Positions 17,012-25,852 of a DNA stretch of 64,000 bases are shown piece after piece. The stretch covers positions 1 to 64,000 of the forward strand of contig NZ_PYMB01000013.1 in assembly GCF_003026455.1 (NCBI RefSeq), written 5' to 3'. This stretch comes from Photobacterium rosenbergii. Its GTDB lineage: Bacteria > Pseudomonadota > Gammaproteobacteria > Enterobacterales > Vibrionaceae. The translations under genes and the position numbers were made by a program. The notes beneath the pieces are model-generated. The model searched no databases and was not told where the DNA came from. It saw only the letters and a list, made by a program, of their open reading frames with translations. Position 1 is the stretch's first letter. Each line of letters opens with the position of its first letter.

Positions 17012-18220
17012 TTATAGGCTAATAAAGATACCTGCCAAGGCAGCACTCATTAGGTTTGCTAGTGTCGCAGCCAATACCGCCTTAATACCTAGGCTAGCAA
17101 CATCACCACGACGCTCTGGAGCCATCACACCGATAGAGCCAATCTGGATAGCAATTGAACCGATGTTAGCAAAACCACACAGTGCAAAAGTAATGATCAC
17201 TTGGCTGTGCTGGGATAGCGTCTCTTTAATGCTTACAAAGTCCAAGAAGGCAACGAACTCGTTAAGGATCATTTTCTGGCCGATAAAGGCACCTGCTTGC
17301 AACATTTCAGAAGCTGGAACACCAATAACAAATGCCAGCGGTGAGAACAGGTAGCCCAGTAAGCCTTGAAGAGTCAGGTTCTCAAAACCAACCCACGAAC
17401 CAACCGTTTCTAGACCTGCGTTCGCCATCGCAATCACACTGACAAATGCAATCAGCATTGTACCGATAGCCACTGCTACCTTCATACCGTTCATAGCACC
17501 TGCAGCTAGCGCGTCAATCGCATTGCTGTGGTCACTTTTTGCCATTTCAATATCAGTCTGCTCAACCGCAACGCTCTGCTCTGGCACCAAGAGTTTTGCC
17601 ATCATCAAGCTACCAGGCGCCGCCATGAAGCTCGCAGCGATTAGGTACTTAAGGTCAACACCAAGGCCCGCGTAACCACCCAAGACGCTACCGGCTACCG
17701 AAGCCATACCACCTGTCATTACCGCAAAAAGTTCAGAGCGGGTCATCTGTGGTAGGAAGGGTTTTACAAGAAGCGGAGATTCACCTTGAGAAAGGAAGAT
17801 GTTACCCGTCGCAACCAAAGATTCGGCACGGCTTGTACCCAGCGCACGCTGAATGCCACCACCGATCACTTTGATGATCCATTGCATCACACCGAGGTAA
17901 TAAAGAAGGGAGATAAGAGCACTAATGAAGATAACAAGAGGAAGGACGCGAATAGCAAAGATGAAACCGGAAGTCGCTAGATCACCAAACAGGAACTTGA
18001 TCCCTTCATCGGCAAAACCCAATACGCTAGCAACACCGCCACTCATTGCCCCTAGCATCTTTTGCCCAACGGGAATATACAGAACCAAGGCAGCAAAGCT
18101 GGCCTGTAACAACAACGCCCCACCAACCGTACGCCAGTTGATTGCTTTACGGTTTTCAGATAGCGCGTACGCGCACAATACCAGTACCAAAATACCGGCC
18201 AAACTAATTAACAACTGCAT
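17012..18220 (-). CDS. nupC: Concentrative nucleoside transporter NupC
   Basis: 402 residues (E. coli NupC 400), about ten membrane helices. Family motifs include GVMQWIIKVIGGGIQRALGTSRAES near 110-135, NIFLSQGESPLLVKPFL, and LLGYLFSPLAFVIGVPASEM near 285. CNT proteins import nucleosides with sodium or protons; Vibrio NupC-type CNTs are sodium coupled. The start ATG overlaps the stop of a 54-codon ORF as TAATG, with AGGACGA as ribosome site, so nupC translation may be coupled to that ORF. The upstream region to 18690 contains no other gene. Confidence 0.93.
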   Translation of the reverse strand: MQLLISLAGILVLVLCAYALSENRKAINWRTVGGALLLQASFAALVLYIPVGQKMLGAMSGGVASVLGFADEGIKFLFGDLATSGFIFAIRVLPLVIFISALISLLYYLGVMQWIIKVIGGGIQRALGTSRAESLVATGNIFLSQGESPLLVKPFLPQMTRSELFAVMTGGMASVAGSVLGGYAGLGVDLKYLIAASFMAAPGSLMMAKLLVPEQSVAVEQTDIEMAKSDHSNAIDALAAGAMNGMKVAVAIGTMLIAFVSVIAMANAGLETVGSWVGFENLTLQGLLGYLFSPLAFVIGVPASEMLQAGAFIGQKMILNEFVAFLDFVSIKETLSQHSQVIITFALCGFANIGSIAIQIGSIGVMAPERRGDVASLGIKAVLAATLANLMSAALAGIFISL

Positions 18221-18384
18221 TATTTCGTCCTGTTGCTTTGACTATGTGTTGGGATATCGAAAAATGAAGGTGTTACTGCCTGCAATACCAATGGGGACAT
18301 CGCCTTCGGGGAGAAAGCCAAATAGGAAGGTCCTGAGCAAGAATGCCCAGAAAATGTGGAATTGTCCGTCCATTTGTAAAACAT
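18220..18384 (-). CDS. 54-codon leader ORF translationally coupled to nupC
   Basis: ATG at 18384 is preceded by TTAGGTGACTTGT (AGGTGA 5 nt before), a strong ribosome site, and the frame stays open for 54 codons to a TAA that overlaps the nupC ATG (TAATG). The product starts MFYKWTDNSTFSGHSC and ends IPTHSQSNRTK; it is Ser/Thr/Pro rich, with one Cys and no membrane helix. I know of no family. It may be a regulatory leader peptide, a small protein, or a structured RNA leader that is open by chance; the coincidence of a strong ribosome site and exact stop/start overlap favours translation. Confidence 0.5.
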   Translation of the reverse strand: MFYKWTDNSTFSGHSCSGPSYLAFSPKAMSPLVLQAVTPSFFDIPTHSQSNRTK

Positions 18385-18509
18385 ACAAGTCACCTAATTA
18401 ACAAGCTAAGTAATGCCGGTCCAACTCCGTGGGTCATTCACATGTCCATGGTGACAGCTTGTAACTAAGGTGGCTGAACTCTATGGTTCTGGCCGGAAGC
18501 GGAGTATAT

Positions 18510-18525
18510 AGAGATGTCGATCACA
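18510..18525. promoter_or_regulatory. Weak CRP-like site upstream of nupC
   Basis: AGAGATGTCGATCACA has one perfect half (TCACA) and one 3/5 half (AGAGA). nupC is CRP/CytR controlled in E. coli, which makes it worth noting, but the match is poor. The rest of 18385-18690 shows no ORF. Confidence 0.2.
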
Positions 18526-18694
18526 TTAAAAACCCAGAAAGGTATTTTTTTTGTGATCTAGGTTTGATTGCGCAATTAACCAGCAAATGTAAGAAATTAT
18601 TTCCAGTTGTCAATTTCTGACTTTAAAACGCAAACGATTACTATTTTTTAAGCACTTTCTTTTTGAATTTTGCCCTGATAAGCCCTAATGAAAA

Positions 18695-18724
18695 CGCGGC
18701 TAAGTAACCTCTTACCTAGCCGCG
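18695..18724. terminator. Terminator of the Kef operon
   Basis: CGCGGCTAAGTAA and TTACCTAGCCGCG pair with one mismatch; preceded by AAAA on plus, i.e. T-run on the minus strand, 30 bp past the antiporter stop. Confidence 0.7.
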
Positions 18725-18754
18725 CTATTGTTAGTCTATTTGTCGTACTAAAGA

Positions 18755-20689
18755 CTACTCTTGTTCCTTTTGCATATCTGCAATCACATCAATGTAGTTT
18801 TTCGGTGGGGGTGTCCATCCCCGCTCTGATGAGGCATGTTTGTCATGCCTATCCGCTTTCATTTCTTTACTTAACGCCTCTTCTAACTGCATGAACAAAT
18901 CGCGGTATGTGGCGTTGTATTTATTGTCTTCGGTATTGTCTTTCCAAGCCTGATAGAGCACATTCTTACTCTTGGCTTCAGTTTCATTGAAAGTCTGCCG
19001 TAACTGCTCTGCACGAAACGGATGCACACCCAAATCTTTTAATGCCTGTGTCCCTAACGTCAGTGCCGAATGGTAGGTTTCACTGATAATAAAGTCCGCA
19101 CCCGCAAAACGAAGAGCGTAATGATGCCCCCTATCGTAGGCCCGAGCTAATATCCTCACATGCGGGTAGGTATGTTTCACATACTCGGCCAACTCAACGG
19201 CACGTTCCTGATCATCAATGGCTATGACGAGAAGTTTAGCTTCCTCAATACCAGCGGTATGTAGCAAATCTGGGCGAGTTGCATCCCCGTAATAACTTTT
19301 GATCTTGATAGCCCGCATGTTATCTATTTGGCCAGCTTCATGATCGAGAACAACGGTTTTGACACCGTTAGCCACCAGCAAACGATTGACTATCTGACCG
19401 AAGCGACCAATACCTGCGATGATCACTGTCCCTGTTTCATCAATCTTATCGGCCTCCCGCTCATTGCTCTTCTCCTGAAACTTGGGCAATACCGCTTTAT
19501 CGAAGAAAATAAACAGCCCAGGGGTTAGGAACATAGAAATCGCAACAACCAAAGACAGCACCTGTGCGACATCCGCTGGCAGTACATGGTTTTGCATCGA
19601 GTAGCTGAGTAATACAAAACCAAACTCACCGGCCTGAGCCAAGCTTAATGTCAGTAGGTAGCGATCGCTTCCCCTCACTTTGAAAATTAACGCCAAGATA
19701 AATAAAACGGCGGCTTTAAGGACCATTACCCCTAGAGTGATACCAAGCACCATACCGACATTGCTAAACAGCACCGAGAAATCGATACCCGCACCAACGG
19801 TGATGAAGAACAACCCTAGCAATAGACCTTTAAAAGGCTCGATATTCGATTCTAGTTCATGGCGGAACTCACTATTGGCCAACACGACACCGGCCAAGAA
19901 AGTCCCTAGTGCCGGTGACAAGCCGACCAAGCTCATCAAGGCAGCGATGCCGATGACCAACATTAATGCTGTAGCCGTGAAAATCTCCCTAAGCCCGGCA
20001 TTAGCAACGAATCGGAACAAGGGCCGGCTAAGGAAGTGACCACCCACTACCACAGCAGCAATTGCCCCGATAACCACCAGAGCATAAGCCCACCCGGGAA
20101 GGCCTGCGACCAAACTTAACTCTTCATGATGGTCGGCAGCCTGCTGAGCCAACTGTTGGGCTTGCTCTACCAATTCAGGTAAGGCAAGTAGCGGGATCAA
20201 TGCCAACATCGGGATAACGGCTATATCCTGGAACAACAGCACGGAAAACGCATTTCTGCCCCCTTCTGTTTTAGCCAATCCTTTTTCATTGAAGGTCTGC
20301 AACACAATCGCTGTCGACGACAAGGAGAAGATCAAACCAATAGCTAACGCCATGGTCCAGCCTAGGCCGAACATCATCGCGATAGCCATCACAATCACTG
20401 TCGTCAGACCAACCTGCAAGCCACCAAGACCGATCAAGCGATGGCGCATGTCCCAGAGCATCCGAGGTTCAAGTTCCAAACCGACCAAGAACAGCATCAT
20501 CACCACACCGAACTCAGCAAAATGCTGTATGGCTAATGTTTCCTCCCCGACCAGACCAACAACAGGGCCAATCACGACCCCGGCAATGAGGTAACCCAAG
20601 ACTGAACCAAGACCAAGCCGTTTGGCGATAGGCACAGCAACAACAGCAGCGCACAGATAGATAAAAGCCTGAATAAAATAGATGGTCAT
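18755..20689 (-). CDS. Kef-type (CPA2) cation:proton antiporter with RCK domain
   Basis: 644 residues. Residues 1-380 form the 12-13 helix Na+/H+ exchanger fold with FSLSSTAIVLQTFNEKG and LFQDIAVIPML, both CPA2 signatures. Residues about 400-520 are a TrkA-N/RCK nucleotide-binding domain (IIAGIGRFGQIVNRLLVANG, then SYYGDATRPDLL). The C-terminal 100 residues are a charged tail ending YIDVIADMQKEQE. KefB/KefC proteins are glutathione-gated K+ efflux systems that acidify the cytosol against electrophiles. The partner flavoprotein gene overlaps by 4 bp upstream (ATGA). KefB and KefC cannot be told apart here. Confidence 0.9.
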   Translation of the reverse strand: MTIYFIQAFIYLCAAVVAVPIAKRLGLGSVLGYLIAGVVIGPVVGLVGEETLAIQHFAEFGVVMMLFLVGLELEPRMLWDMRHRLIGLGGLQVGLTTVIVMAIAMMFGLGWTMALAIGLIFSLSSTAIVLQTFNEKGLAKTEGGRNAFSVLLFQDIAVIPMLALIPLLALPELVEQAQQLAQQAADHHEELSLVAGLPGWAYALVVIGAIAAVVVGGHFLSRPLFRFVANAGLREIFTATALMLVIGIAALMSLVGLSPALGTFLAGVVLANSEFRHELESNIEPFKGLLLGLFFITVGAGIDFSVLFSNVGMVLGITLGVMVLKAAVLFILALIFKVRGSDRYLLTLSLAQAGEFGFVLLSYSMQNHVLPADVAQVLSLVVAISMFLTPGLFIFFDKAVLPKFQEKSNEREADKIDETGTVIIAGIGRFGQIVNRLLVANGVKTVVLDHEAGQIDNMRAIKIKSYYGDATRPDLLHTAGIEEAKLLVIAIDDQERAVELAEYVKHTYPHVRILARAYDRGHHYALRFAGADFIISETYHSALTLGTQALKDLGVHPFRAEQLRQTFNETEAKSKNVLYQAWKDNTEDNKYNATYRDLFMQLEEALSKEMKADRHDKHASSERGWTPPPKNYIDVIADMQKEQE

Positions 20690-21312
20690 GCTGGCACCTC
20701 CGTGATCAACCTGTCGAGATGATCATTGAGTTTGGCCACTTCTCCCGCCTGTGCAAAATCAATTCGGTCATCACGCAATGCCAGTAACAGTCGCTGCCAC
20801 CCTTCTATATGTGCATCTACCCGCTTCTCTTCAACTGCTGTTCGAGCACCGAATAACGCGTAAGGTGCAAGATATTCCATGCCCGTTAATACCGCGGTTT
20901 GCTCAAGTGGATGCAACAGCTCACGGATGGTGTAATGATTAAAACCATCTTCGCAATAAGCATTCACCGGACCACCAGCCGTTAATGCGCAAAGAAATTT
21001 TTTACCATGTAATGCAGTACCATCGGCACCATAGGCAAAACCATATTCCAATACGAGATCCTGCCATTCTTTTAAAATCGCAGGCGTGGAATACCAATAC
21101 AAAGGGAACATGAACACCACAATGTCATGTTCAAGCAACCGTTGCTGCTCTTTATCGATGTTGATCCGGAAGGTGGGGTACTCATGGTAAAGATCAACCG
21201 TTGTCACACCATCGATACCTTGGGAAGATCGGAACAAAGGCCAATTTATCTCAGAACGGTTAGTTGACGGATGGGCAAATAGGATGAGTACTTTGTTCTT
21301 AGTCCCTGACAT
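20686..21312 (-). CDS. NAD(P)H-dependent flavoprotein, Kef ancillary subunit (KefF/KefG-like)
   Basis: 208 residues from the ATG at 21312, which has an ideal GAGGAG site 6 nt upstream; the frame open to 21396 has none. Flavodoxin-like quinone reductase fold: KVLILFAHPSTNRSEIN at the start, VFMFPLYWYSTPAILKEWQDLV near residue 80, and FLCALTAGGPVNAYC near 120. Such subunits bind the antiporter and are needed for full K+ efflux; they may also reduce quinone electrophiles. The 4-bp overlap with the antiporter gene supports a complex made in equal amounts. Confidence 0.88.
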   Translation of the reverse strand: MSGTKNKVLILFAHPSTNRSEINWPLFRSSQGIDGVTTVDLYHEYPTFRINIDKEQQRLLEHDIVVFMFPLYWYSTPAILKEWQDLVLEYGFAYGADGTALHGKKFLCALTAGGPVNAYCEDGFNHYTIRELLHPLEQTAVLTGMEYLAPYALFGARTAVEEKRVDAHIEGWQRLLLALRDDRIDFAQAGEVAKLNDHLDRLITEVPA

Positions 21313-21451
21313 AAAGCTCCTCACACTGGGAAAGAAAACGACAAGCAACGGATAAACCGTGTCCCCAAAATCATTCACAAAACTGCTATAAGACAATAGC
21401 CTACATTCGGCTTATGCCCTACCTCTTTTGCATTAAGTGTAGACTGACAAA

Positions 21452-21479
21452 TAAAAAAAGGGCGCCTGGAAGAGCGCCC
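21452..21479 (-). terminator. Terminator of the candidate small RNA
   Basis: GGGCGC (21460-21465) and GCGCCC (21474-21479) form the stem; seven A on plus give T7 at the 3' end on the minus strand. No minus-strand protein gene ends here. Confidence 0.75.
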
Positions 21480-21584
21480 GAAAGGAAGTTGTGTGCTAAT
21501 TGCTTACATCGTTTCCAAGCCAGGTATCCAAGGAAAGGACGCAATGTCCTAGGGGAGGTAAAGATACCTGGCTTGTTGCCCGAA
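21452..21584 (-). ncRNA. Candidate small RNA, about 130 nt
   Basis: A minus-strand promoter (-35 TTGGCA at 21616-21611, 16-nt spacer, -10 TATTAT at 21594-21589) precedes a strongly folded segment: a perfect 12-bp (13 with the flanking C-G) long stem, AAGCCAGGTATC (21517-21528) with GATACCTGGCTT (21563-21574), enclosing a second perfect hairpin AGGAC/GTCCT (21536-21550). A GGGCGC/GCGCCC terminator with T7 closes it. No protein gene on this strand lies upstream of the terminator. Exposed C/U-rich stretches (ACCUCCCCU, ACUUCCUUUC) could pair with ribosome sites. No Rfam family recognised; transcription is not shown. Confidence 0.55.
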
Positions 21585-21588
21585 ACGC

Positions 21589-21616
21589 ATAATAACTAAA
21601 GCAATGGTTGTGCCAA
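21589..21616 (-). promoter_or_regulatory. Promoter of the candidate small RNA
   Basis: TTGGCA, 16 nt, TATTAT on the minus strand, leading into the folded RNA about 7 nt later. Confidence 0.5.
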
Positions 21617-21767
21617 GTTTCGCAACTGGACAATAATCAAATATATCAACCGAATAAAGTGGCAGGATTTCAGGTGCCACTTACAGATATCAGGGCTAAA
21701 TGAACTCACTTTGGCGATTTAAGGCTAGTCATCACCTTTTTTATTGGGGTACATTGTCATTATCTAA

Positions 21768-22487
21768 ATGAAATTATTGAATACCGACCTCAAACCTATC
21801 AATCAAATGATTACAAACCGTGCACTACGCACCAAAATGGGTCATATGGGAGTCTTATCTACACTTGTGATGAAAAAGGACACGGTAATTTTAGGATTGT
21901 TCAAAACCGCCAACACTCGAGGATTCCAAGGCTTTTTGCTATTGAAACACGTTTCAATCTGGCTGTTTATCTCGTTGTTCGTTGCCCTGCAAAGCCACGC
22001 TAAATCGGTTGTCATCCCCCAGCAGTTACTCAATCATACTGACACTTACGGCAATGTTTCGTTACGTAACTCTGCCGAACTCATTTTGCCTGATCCTCTC
22101 GTTATTAAAGGTAACCTGAACCTAGAAAATAGCCAGATACGCCAACTTCCCAATACCTTAACAGTCAACGGTAACCTTAACTTGGCCTATAGCGATATAG
22201 AGTATCTACCAGCCCAGTTACACATCGGCGGTTACCTCAACCTTGCCCACTCTAAAATTGCCGCCATTAGCGAAGGGCTGCAGGTACAAGGCGATCTCAG
22301 CCTAATGGGAACACAACTGACCAAACTCCCCTCACACCTCTATGTCGGAGGAGATCTCTACCTCGCCAATTCAAGTATCACCGAATTACCAGAGTACCTT
22401 GTGGTAAAAGGCAATATTTACCTCGGCGGTGTCACGATCACTTATATTCCCGACCAAGCTCAAATAGACGGAACCATTTTCCAATAA
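21768..22487 (+). CDS. Secreted protein of seven exact 20-residue repeats (LRR/solenoid-like)
   Basis: Open for 239 residues. From G95 to D234 it consists of seven 20-residue repeats without insertion, consensus G-N/D-L-x-L-x-x-S/T-x-I-x-x-L-P-x-x-L-x-V-x, e.g. GNLNLENSQIRQLPNTLTVN, predicting a regular solenoid. A signal peptide is visible only inside the frame (VSIWLFISLFVALQSHA, about 62-78), so the true start is probably downstream of 21768: a TTG near 21942 preceded by CAAGG, or the ATG at 21870. The repeat resembles short bacterial LRRs (LPxxLxVxGN) but family membership is not certain. Likely periplasmic or surface, perhaps binding a partner. Confidence 0.65.
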   Translation: MKLLNTDLKPINQMITNRALRTKMGHMGVLSTLVMKKDTVILGLFKTANTRGFQGFLLLKHVSIWLFISLFVALQSHAKSVVIPQQLLNHTDTYGNVSLRNSAELILPDPLVIKGNLNLENSQIRQLPNTLTVNGNLNLAYSDIEYLPAQLHIGGYLNLAHSKIAAISEGLQVQGDLSLMGTQLTKLPSHLYVGGDLYLANSSITELPEYLVVKGNIYLGGVTITYIPDQAQIDGTIFQ

Positions 22488-22489
22488 AG

Positions 22490-22513
22490 AAAAAAGGCGT
22501 CCATGTGGACGCC
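22490..22513 (-). terminator. Terminator of the aap operon
   Basis: GGCGTCC-ATGT-GGACGCC hairpin with T6 on the minus strand, about 60 bp past the aapP stop. Confidence 0.8.
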
Positions 22514-22571
22514 AAGGGAGGTTGTAACGGAAGCAACTTTTTATTGTTCGCCTTTCTCTTTGAAAAGCCGA

Positions 22572-23339
22572 TTAATGAATGATTTGCTCAAGGAAGGCTT
22601 GGGTTCTATCAAACTGCGGGTTACTAAAGAAGGCTTCAGGTTCATTCTCTTCAATGATTTCCCCTGCATCCATAAAGATCACCCTATCGGCGACTTCTCT
22701 GGCAAAGCCCATTTCATGGGTCACACATAACATGGTCATCCCCTCTGAAGCTAACTCCACCATTACATCGAGTACTTCACGTACCATTTCCGGATCCAAA
22801 GCCGAGGTTGGCTCATCAAACAACATCACTTGCGGTTGCATCGTCAGTGAACGGGCAATAGCTACACGTTGTTGCTGGCCACCCGATAACTGCCCAGGAA
22901 ACTTATGGGCTTGATCGGCAATCCTGACACGCTTTAAATACTCCATAGCAAGTGCCTCCGCTTCCTGCTGGGGCATTTTCTTTACCCAAACTGGTGCCAA
23001 GGTGCAATTTTCCAACACTGTTAGATGGGGGAATAAGTTAAAGTGCTGGAAGCACATGCCCACTTCTCGCCTTACCAGTTCGATATTTTTAAGATCATCG
23101 GTTAGCTCAGTCCCGGCTACCTTTATTTGTCCACGCTGATGCGCTTCAAGATGATTGATACAGCGGATCATGGTTGATTTACCCGAGCCTGATGGGCCAC
23201 AAATCACTATTTTCTCGCCCTTTCTTACATTCAAATCGATATCTTTAAGGACATGAAATTCACCATACCACTTATTGACTTTCTGTAAGCGGATCACCGA
23301 ATCTTCCGATACTGACTGATAAACCGTTTTGCTATACAT
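22572..23339 (-). CDS. aapP: General L-amino acid ABC transporter, ATP-binding subunit
   Basis: 255 residues from the ATG at 23339 (AAGGAAG upstream; a GTG two codons earlier is also possible). Walker [10 protein letters not shown] near residue 49, signature [15 protein letters not shown] near 153, Walker [15 protein letters not shown] near 173, and the switch His in VTHEMGFA. Polar amino-acid uptake type (GlnQ/HisP/AapP). It is the last gene of aapJQMP and energises AapQ-AapM. Confidence 0.93.
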   Translation of the reverse strand: MYSKTVYQSVSEDSVIRLQKVNKWYGEFHVLKDIDLNVRKGEKIVICGPSGSGKSTMIRCINHLEAHQRGQIKVAGTELTDDLKNIELVRREVGMCFQHFNLFPHLTVLENCTLAPVWVKKMPQQEAEALAMEYLKRVRIADQAHKFPGQLSGGQQQRVAIARSLTMQPQVMLFDEPTSALDPEMVREVLDVMVELASEGMTMLCVTHEMGFAREVADRVIFMDAGEIIEENEPEAFFSNPQFDRTQAFLEQIIH

Positions 23340-23361
23340 ATTCACGACTTCCTTGTGCTAA

Positions 23362-24459
23362 TTAATGTTTGTGTTCTGTACTCAGCTTACCTTCCAGGTA
23401 AATGCTGTACCGCGACATGCCAAAACACATAATCCAGAAAATTAAAGCGGCAAAGACAAAGCTCTCAGTAGAAAAGCCAAGCCAAGCCGGATCGCTATTG
23501 GCTGATTGGGCAATACCCAAGACATCAAACATGCCGATTATCAGTACTAAGCTAGTGTCTTTAAGTAAGGCAATAAAGGTATTAACGATAGAAGGAATAC
23601 TGATCTTCAACGCCTGAGGCAAAATGATCAGCCGCATCGATTTCCAATAACTCAGCCCCAAAGCTTCAGCGGCTTCAAACTGCCCCTTTGGAATAGACTG
23701 CAGCCCTCCACGGATAGCCTCGGCCATATAAGCGGCATTAAACAAGACAACCCCAATCAATGCCCTGACCAACTTATCGATTTCCGTCCCGCCTGATAGG
23801 AATAGCGGCAGCATGACCGAAGCCATGAAAAGCACCGTGATAAGCGGCACACCACGCCAGAACTCGATGTAAACCGTACTAAAGCTGCGCACGATAGGCA
23901 TTTGCGAGCGACGGCCAAGGGCCAATACCACACCAAATGGCAATGACACCACAATGCCGGTTAAGGCAATCACCAAGGTGATCAACAGACCGCCCCAAAG
24001 ATGGGTTTCGATAACAGGTAAGCCTGCAACACCACCATAGAGCAAGGCTACGGATAACACTGGAAAGCCTGTTAAGGCAAAAGCAAGTAGCCCTTTTTTT
24101 ACTTTCGCATTGCCTAGCATCATCCCTGCAATCATGCCTAGCAACCCCATCATAAAGGCAAGGGGGCGCCAACTTTCATCGCTTGGATAGAAGCCAAACA
24201 TAAATTGCTCAAACCTGGCCTGGACAAATACCCAGCAGGCACCATCACGGCTACAGTCGTCCCTGCTTGCTCCAACCCAGTCTGCATCAAGAAAGGCCCA
24301 CTGAAAAATACTCGCCAATGCAATGAAAACACTTCCGGCAATGACACCGGTAATCAAGGTATTCAAAGCAGAAGAAAATAAGTTTTCCCTCAGCCATGCC
24401 GAAATACCCACCATTTTAGAGGGTGGAGCTTCTGAGGGTGAAAAATGAAAAACCTTCAT
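23362..24459 (-). CDS. aapM: General L-amino acid ABC transporter, permease AapM
   Basis: 365 residues, with a C-terminal HisMQ-type permease domain and the EAA loop EAAEALGLSYWKSMRLIILPQALK near 275-300 that contacts AapP. The extra N-terminal membrane segments and the periplasmic loop with Cys (DDCSRDGACW) are characteristic of AapM compared with shorter HisM-type permeases. GGAGAG ribosome site; 1 bp after the aapQ stop. Confidence 0.92.
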   Translation of the reverse strand: MKVFHFSPSEAPPSKMVGISAWLRENLFSSALNTLITGVIAGSVFIALASIFQWAFLDADWVGASRDDCSRDGACWVFVQARFEQFMFGFYPSDESWRPLAFMMGLLGMIAGMMLGNAKVKKGLLAFALTGFPVLSVALLYGGVAGLPVIETHLWGGLLITLVIALTGIVVSLPFGVVLALGRRSQMPIVRSFSTVYIEFWRGVPLITVLFMASVMLPLFLSGGTEIDKLVRALIGVVLFNAAYMAEAIRGGLQSIPKGQFEAAEALGLSYWKSMRLIILPQALKISIPSIVNTFIALLKDTSLVLIIGMFDVLGIAQSANSDPAWLGFSTESFVFAALIFWIMCFGMSRYSIYLEGKLSTEHKH

Positions 24460-24460
24460 A

Positions 24461-25735
24461 TTATCTCTCCACCAATGCCATTTTGCGGTTATAGATATTC
24501 ATCAACAATGATGTCAATAAACTGAACGTTAGATAGACCGCCATCGTCATTGCAATGATCTCAATCGCCTGACCGGTCTGGTTGAGTGTGGTGCCCGCAA
24601 ACACCGAGACAAGGTCGGGATAACCTATCGCCATTGCCAGCGAAGAGTTTTTCACCAAATTCAAATACTGACTGGTCAACGGTGGGATAATGACCCGCAT
24701 TGCCTGCGGTATTATCACCAACTTAAGGACCTTGCCCGACGGCAGCCCCAACGCATTCGCTGCCTCGGTTTGCCCTTTACTCACTGCCGTGATCCCCGAG
24801 CGCACAATTTCAGCGATGAACGCTGCCGTGTAGATAGAAAGTGCGATTAACAAGGCAAACAACTCTGGCATCACATCAATACCACCACGGAAGTTAAACC
24901 CTTTAAGTTCAGGGTACTCGACACCCAATGGTTTACCGGCAAGGAAGAATGTAGCCATTGGCAGTACAACCATAATCAATGCGCTTAAACGCCACGCGGG
25001 TATTACCTGACCGGTTTGTTGCTGGCGGTGATGTTTAAATCGGTGAATAGCGAATACGCCAATCAAGCTAGCAATCACTGATAGCCCTACCCAACCTGCA
25101 CCTGGATATACCTCAAGTGCAGGTAGAAATAGCCCTCGGACATTAAGGAAAACCGCATCAGCAAAAGACAGGCTATTACGAGGAGAAGGCAGTGCCTGCA
25201 AAACAACGGTGTACCAAAACAGTATCTGCAGCAGTAGAGGAAGGTTCCTGAATATCTCGATATATACGGCAGCAACACGGCTCAACAGCCAGTTCTTAGA
25301 AAGGCGTGCGACCCCAATGATGAAACCCATCACCGTTGCCAAAGCAATACCTAACCCCGCCACCAAAGCAGTATTAAGCAAGCCAACAATAAAGGTGGCA
25401 CCATAGGTATGGGTTTCATCATAGGGGATCAACGACATCCCAATGCCAAAGCCTGCTGTTTGCCCCAGAAAATCAAACCCTGTCGAGATCCCCCTTTGCT
25501 CCAAGTTACCCAATGCATTGGTGATCGCGGTATAAATAAAGAACCCAACACTACATAACAGCAGTAACTGGAAAAATACGGCTCTCACTGATGGGTTATA
25601 TACGACTCGTTTCCAACCACCTGAGGGAGGCGCTGTTTTTTCCTCAGCTGAAGCAGCTCTTGCAACACTCTCGTTGCTGGCAGGTTTGGAATCAAGGTTA
25701 AGCGGTGAATCCAGTTCTAAATCACTTGTAGACAT
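24461..25735 (-). CDS. aapQ: General L-amino acid ABC transporter, permease AapQ
   Basis: 424 residues, about eight membrane helices after a 45-residue Ser/Ala/Pro-rich cytosolic N-terminus. The EAA loop EAANALGLPSGKVLKLVIIPQAMRVIIPP is near 335-365. Forms the channel with AapM. A hairpin between aapJ and this gene probably lowers permease synthesis relative to the binding protein. Confidence 0.92.
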   Translation of the reverse strand: MSTSDLELDSPLNLDSKPASNESVARAASAEEKTAPPSGGWKRVVYNPSVRAVFFQLLLLCSVGFFIYTAITNALGNLEQRGISTGFDFLGQTAGFGIGMSLIPYDETHTYGATFIVGLLNTALVAGLGIALATVMGFIIGVARLSKNWLLSRVAAVYIEIFRNLPLLLQILFWYTVVLQALPSPRNSLSFADAVFLNVRGLFLPALEVYPGAGWVGLSVIASLIGVFAIHRFKHHRQQQTGQVIPAWRLSALIMVVLPMATFFLAGKPLGVEYPELKGFNFRGGIDVMPELFALLIALSIYTAAFIAEIVRSGITAVSKGQTEAANALGLPSGKVLKLVIIPQAMRVIIPPLTSQYLNLVKNSSLAMAIGYPDLVSVFAGTTLNQTGQAIEIIAMTMAVYLTFSLLTSLLMNIYNRKMALVER

Positions 25736-25780
25736 CTATGCACCTATACTAACAAGTTAAATCCCTGTGCAAATCAAAGT

Positions 25781-25814
25781 AAAAAGGATGCCAGCTCCCC
25801 AGTCTCTGCTGGCA
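25781..25814 (-). terminator. Intercistronic hairpin between aapJ and aapQ
   Basis: TGCCAGC and GCTGGCA arms with a 12-nt loop, followed on the minus strand by ATCCTTTTT. It looks like a partial terminator/3' stabiliser, common behind binding-protein genes of ABC operons. Confidence 0.65.
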
Positions 25815-25852
25815 CCCTTCCCAGCCAACTTACGTTTTATTGAAATACCATG

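Noticed and set aside
21414..21599. 61-codon ORF on plus
   Set aside because: It crosses the terminator and the long inverted repeat of the candidate sRNA; no ribosome site; Arg/Lys content reflects structured DNA.
21659..21680. Hairpin GTGGCA/TGCCAC as terminator
   Set aside because: No T-run follows on either strand and no gene ends there.
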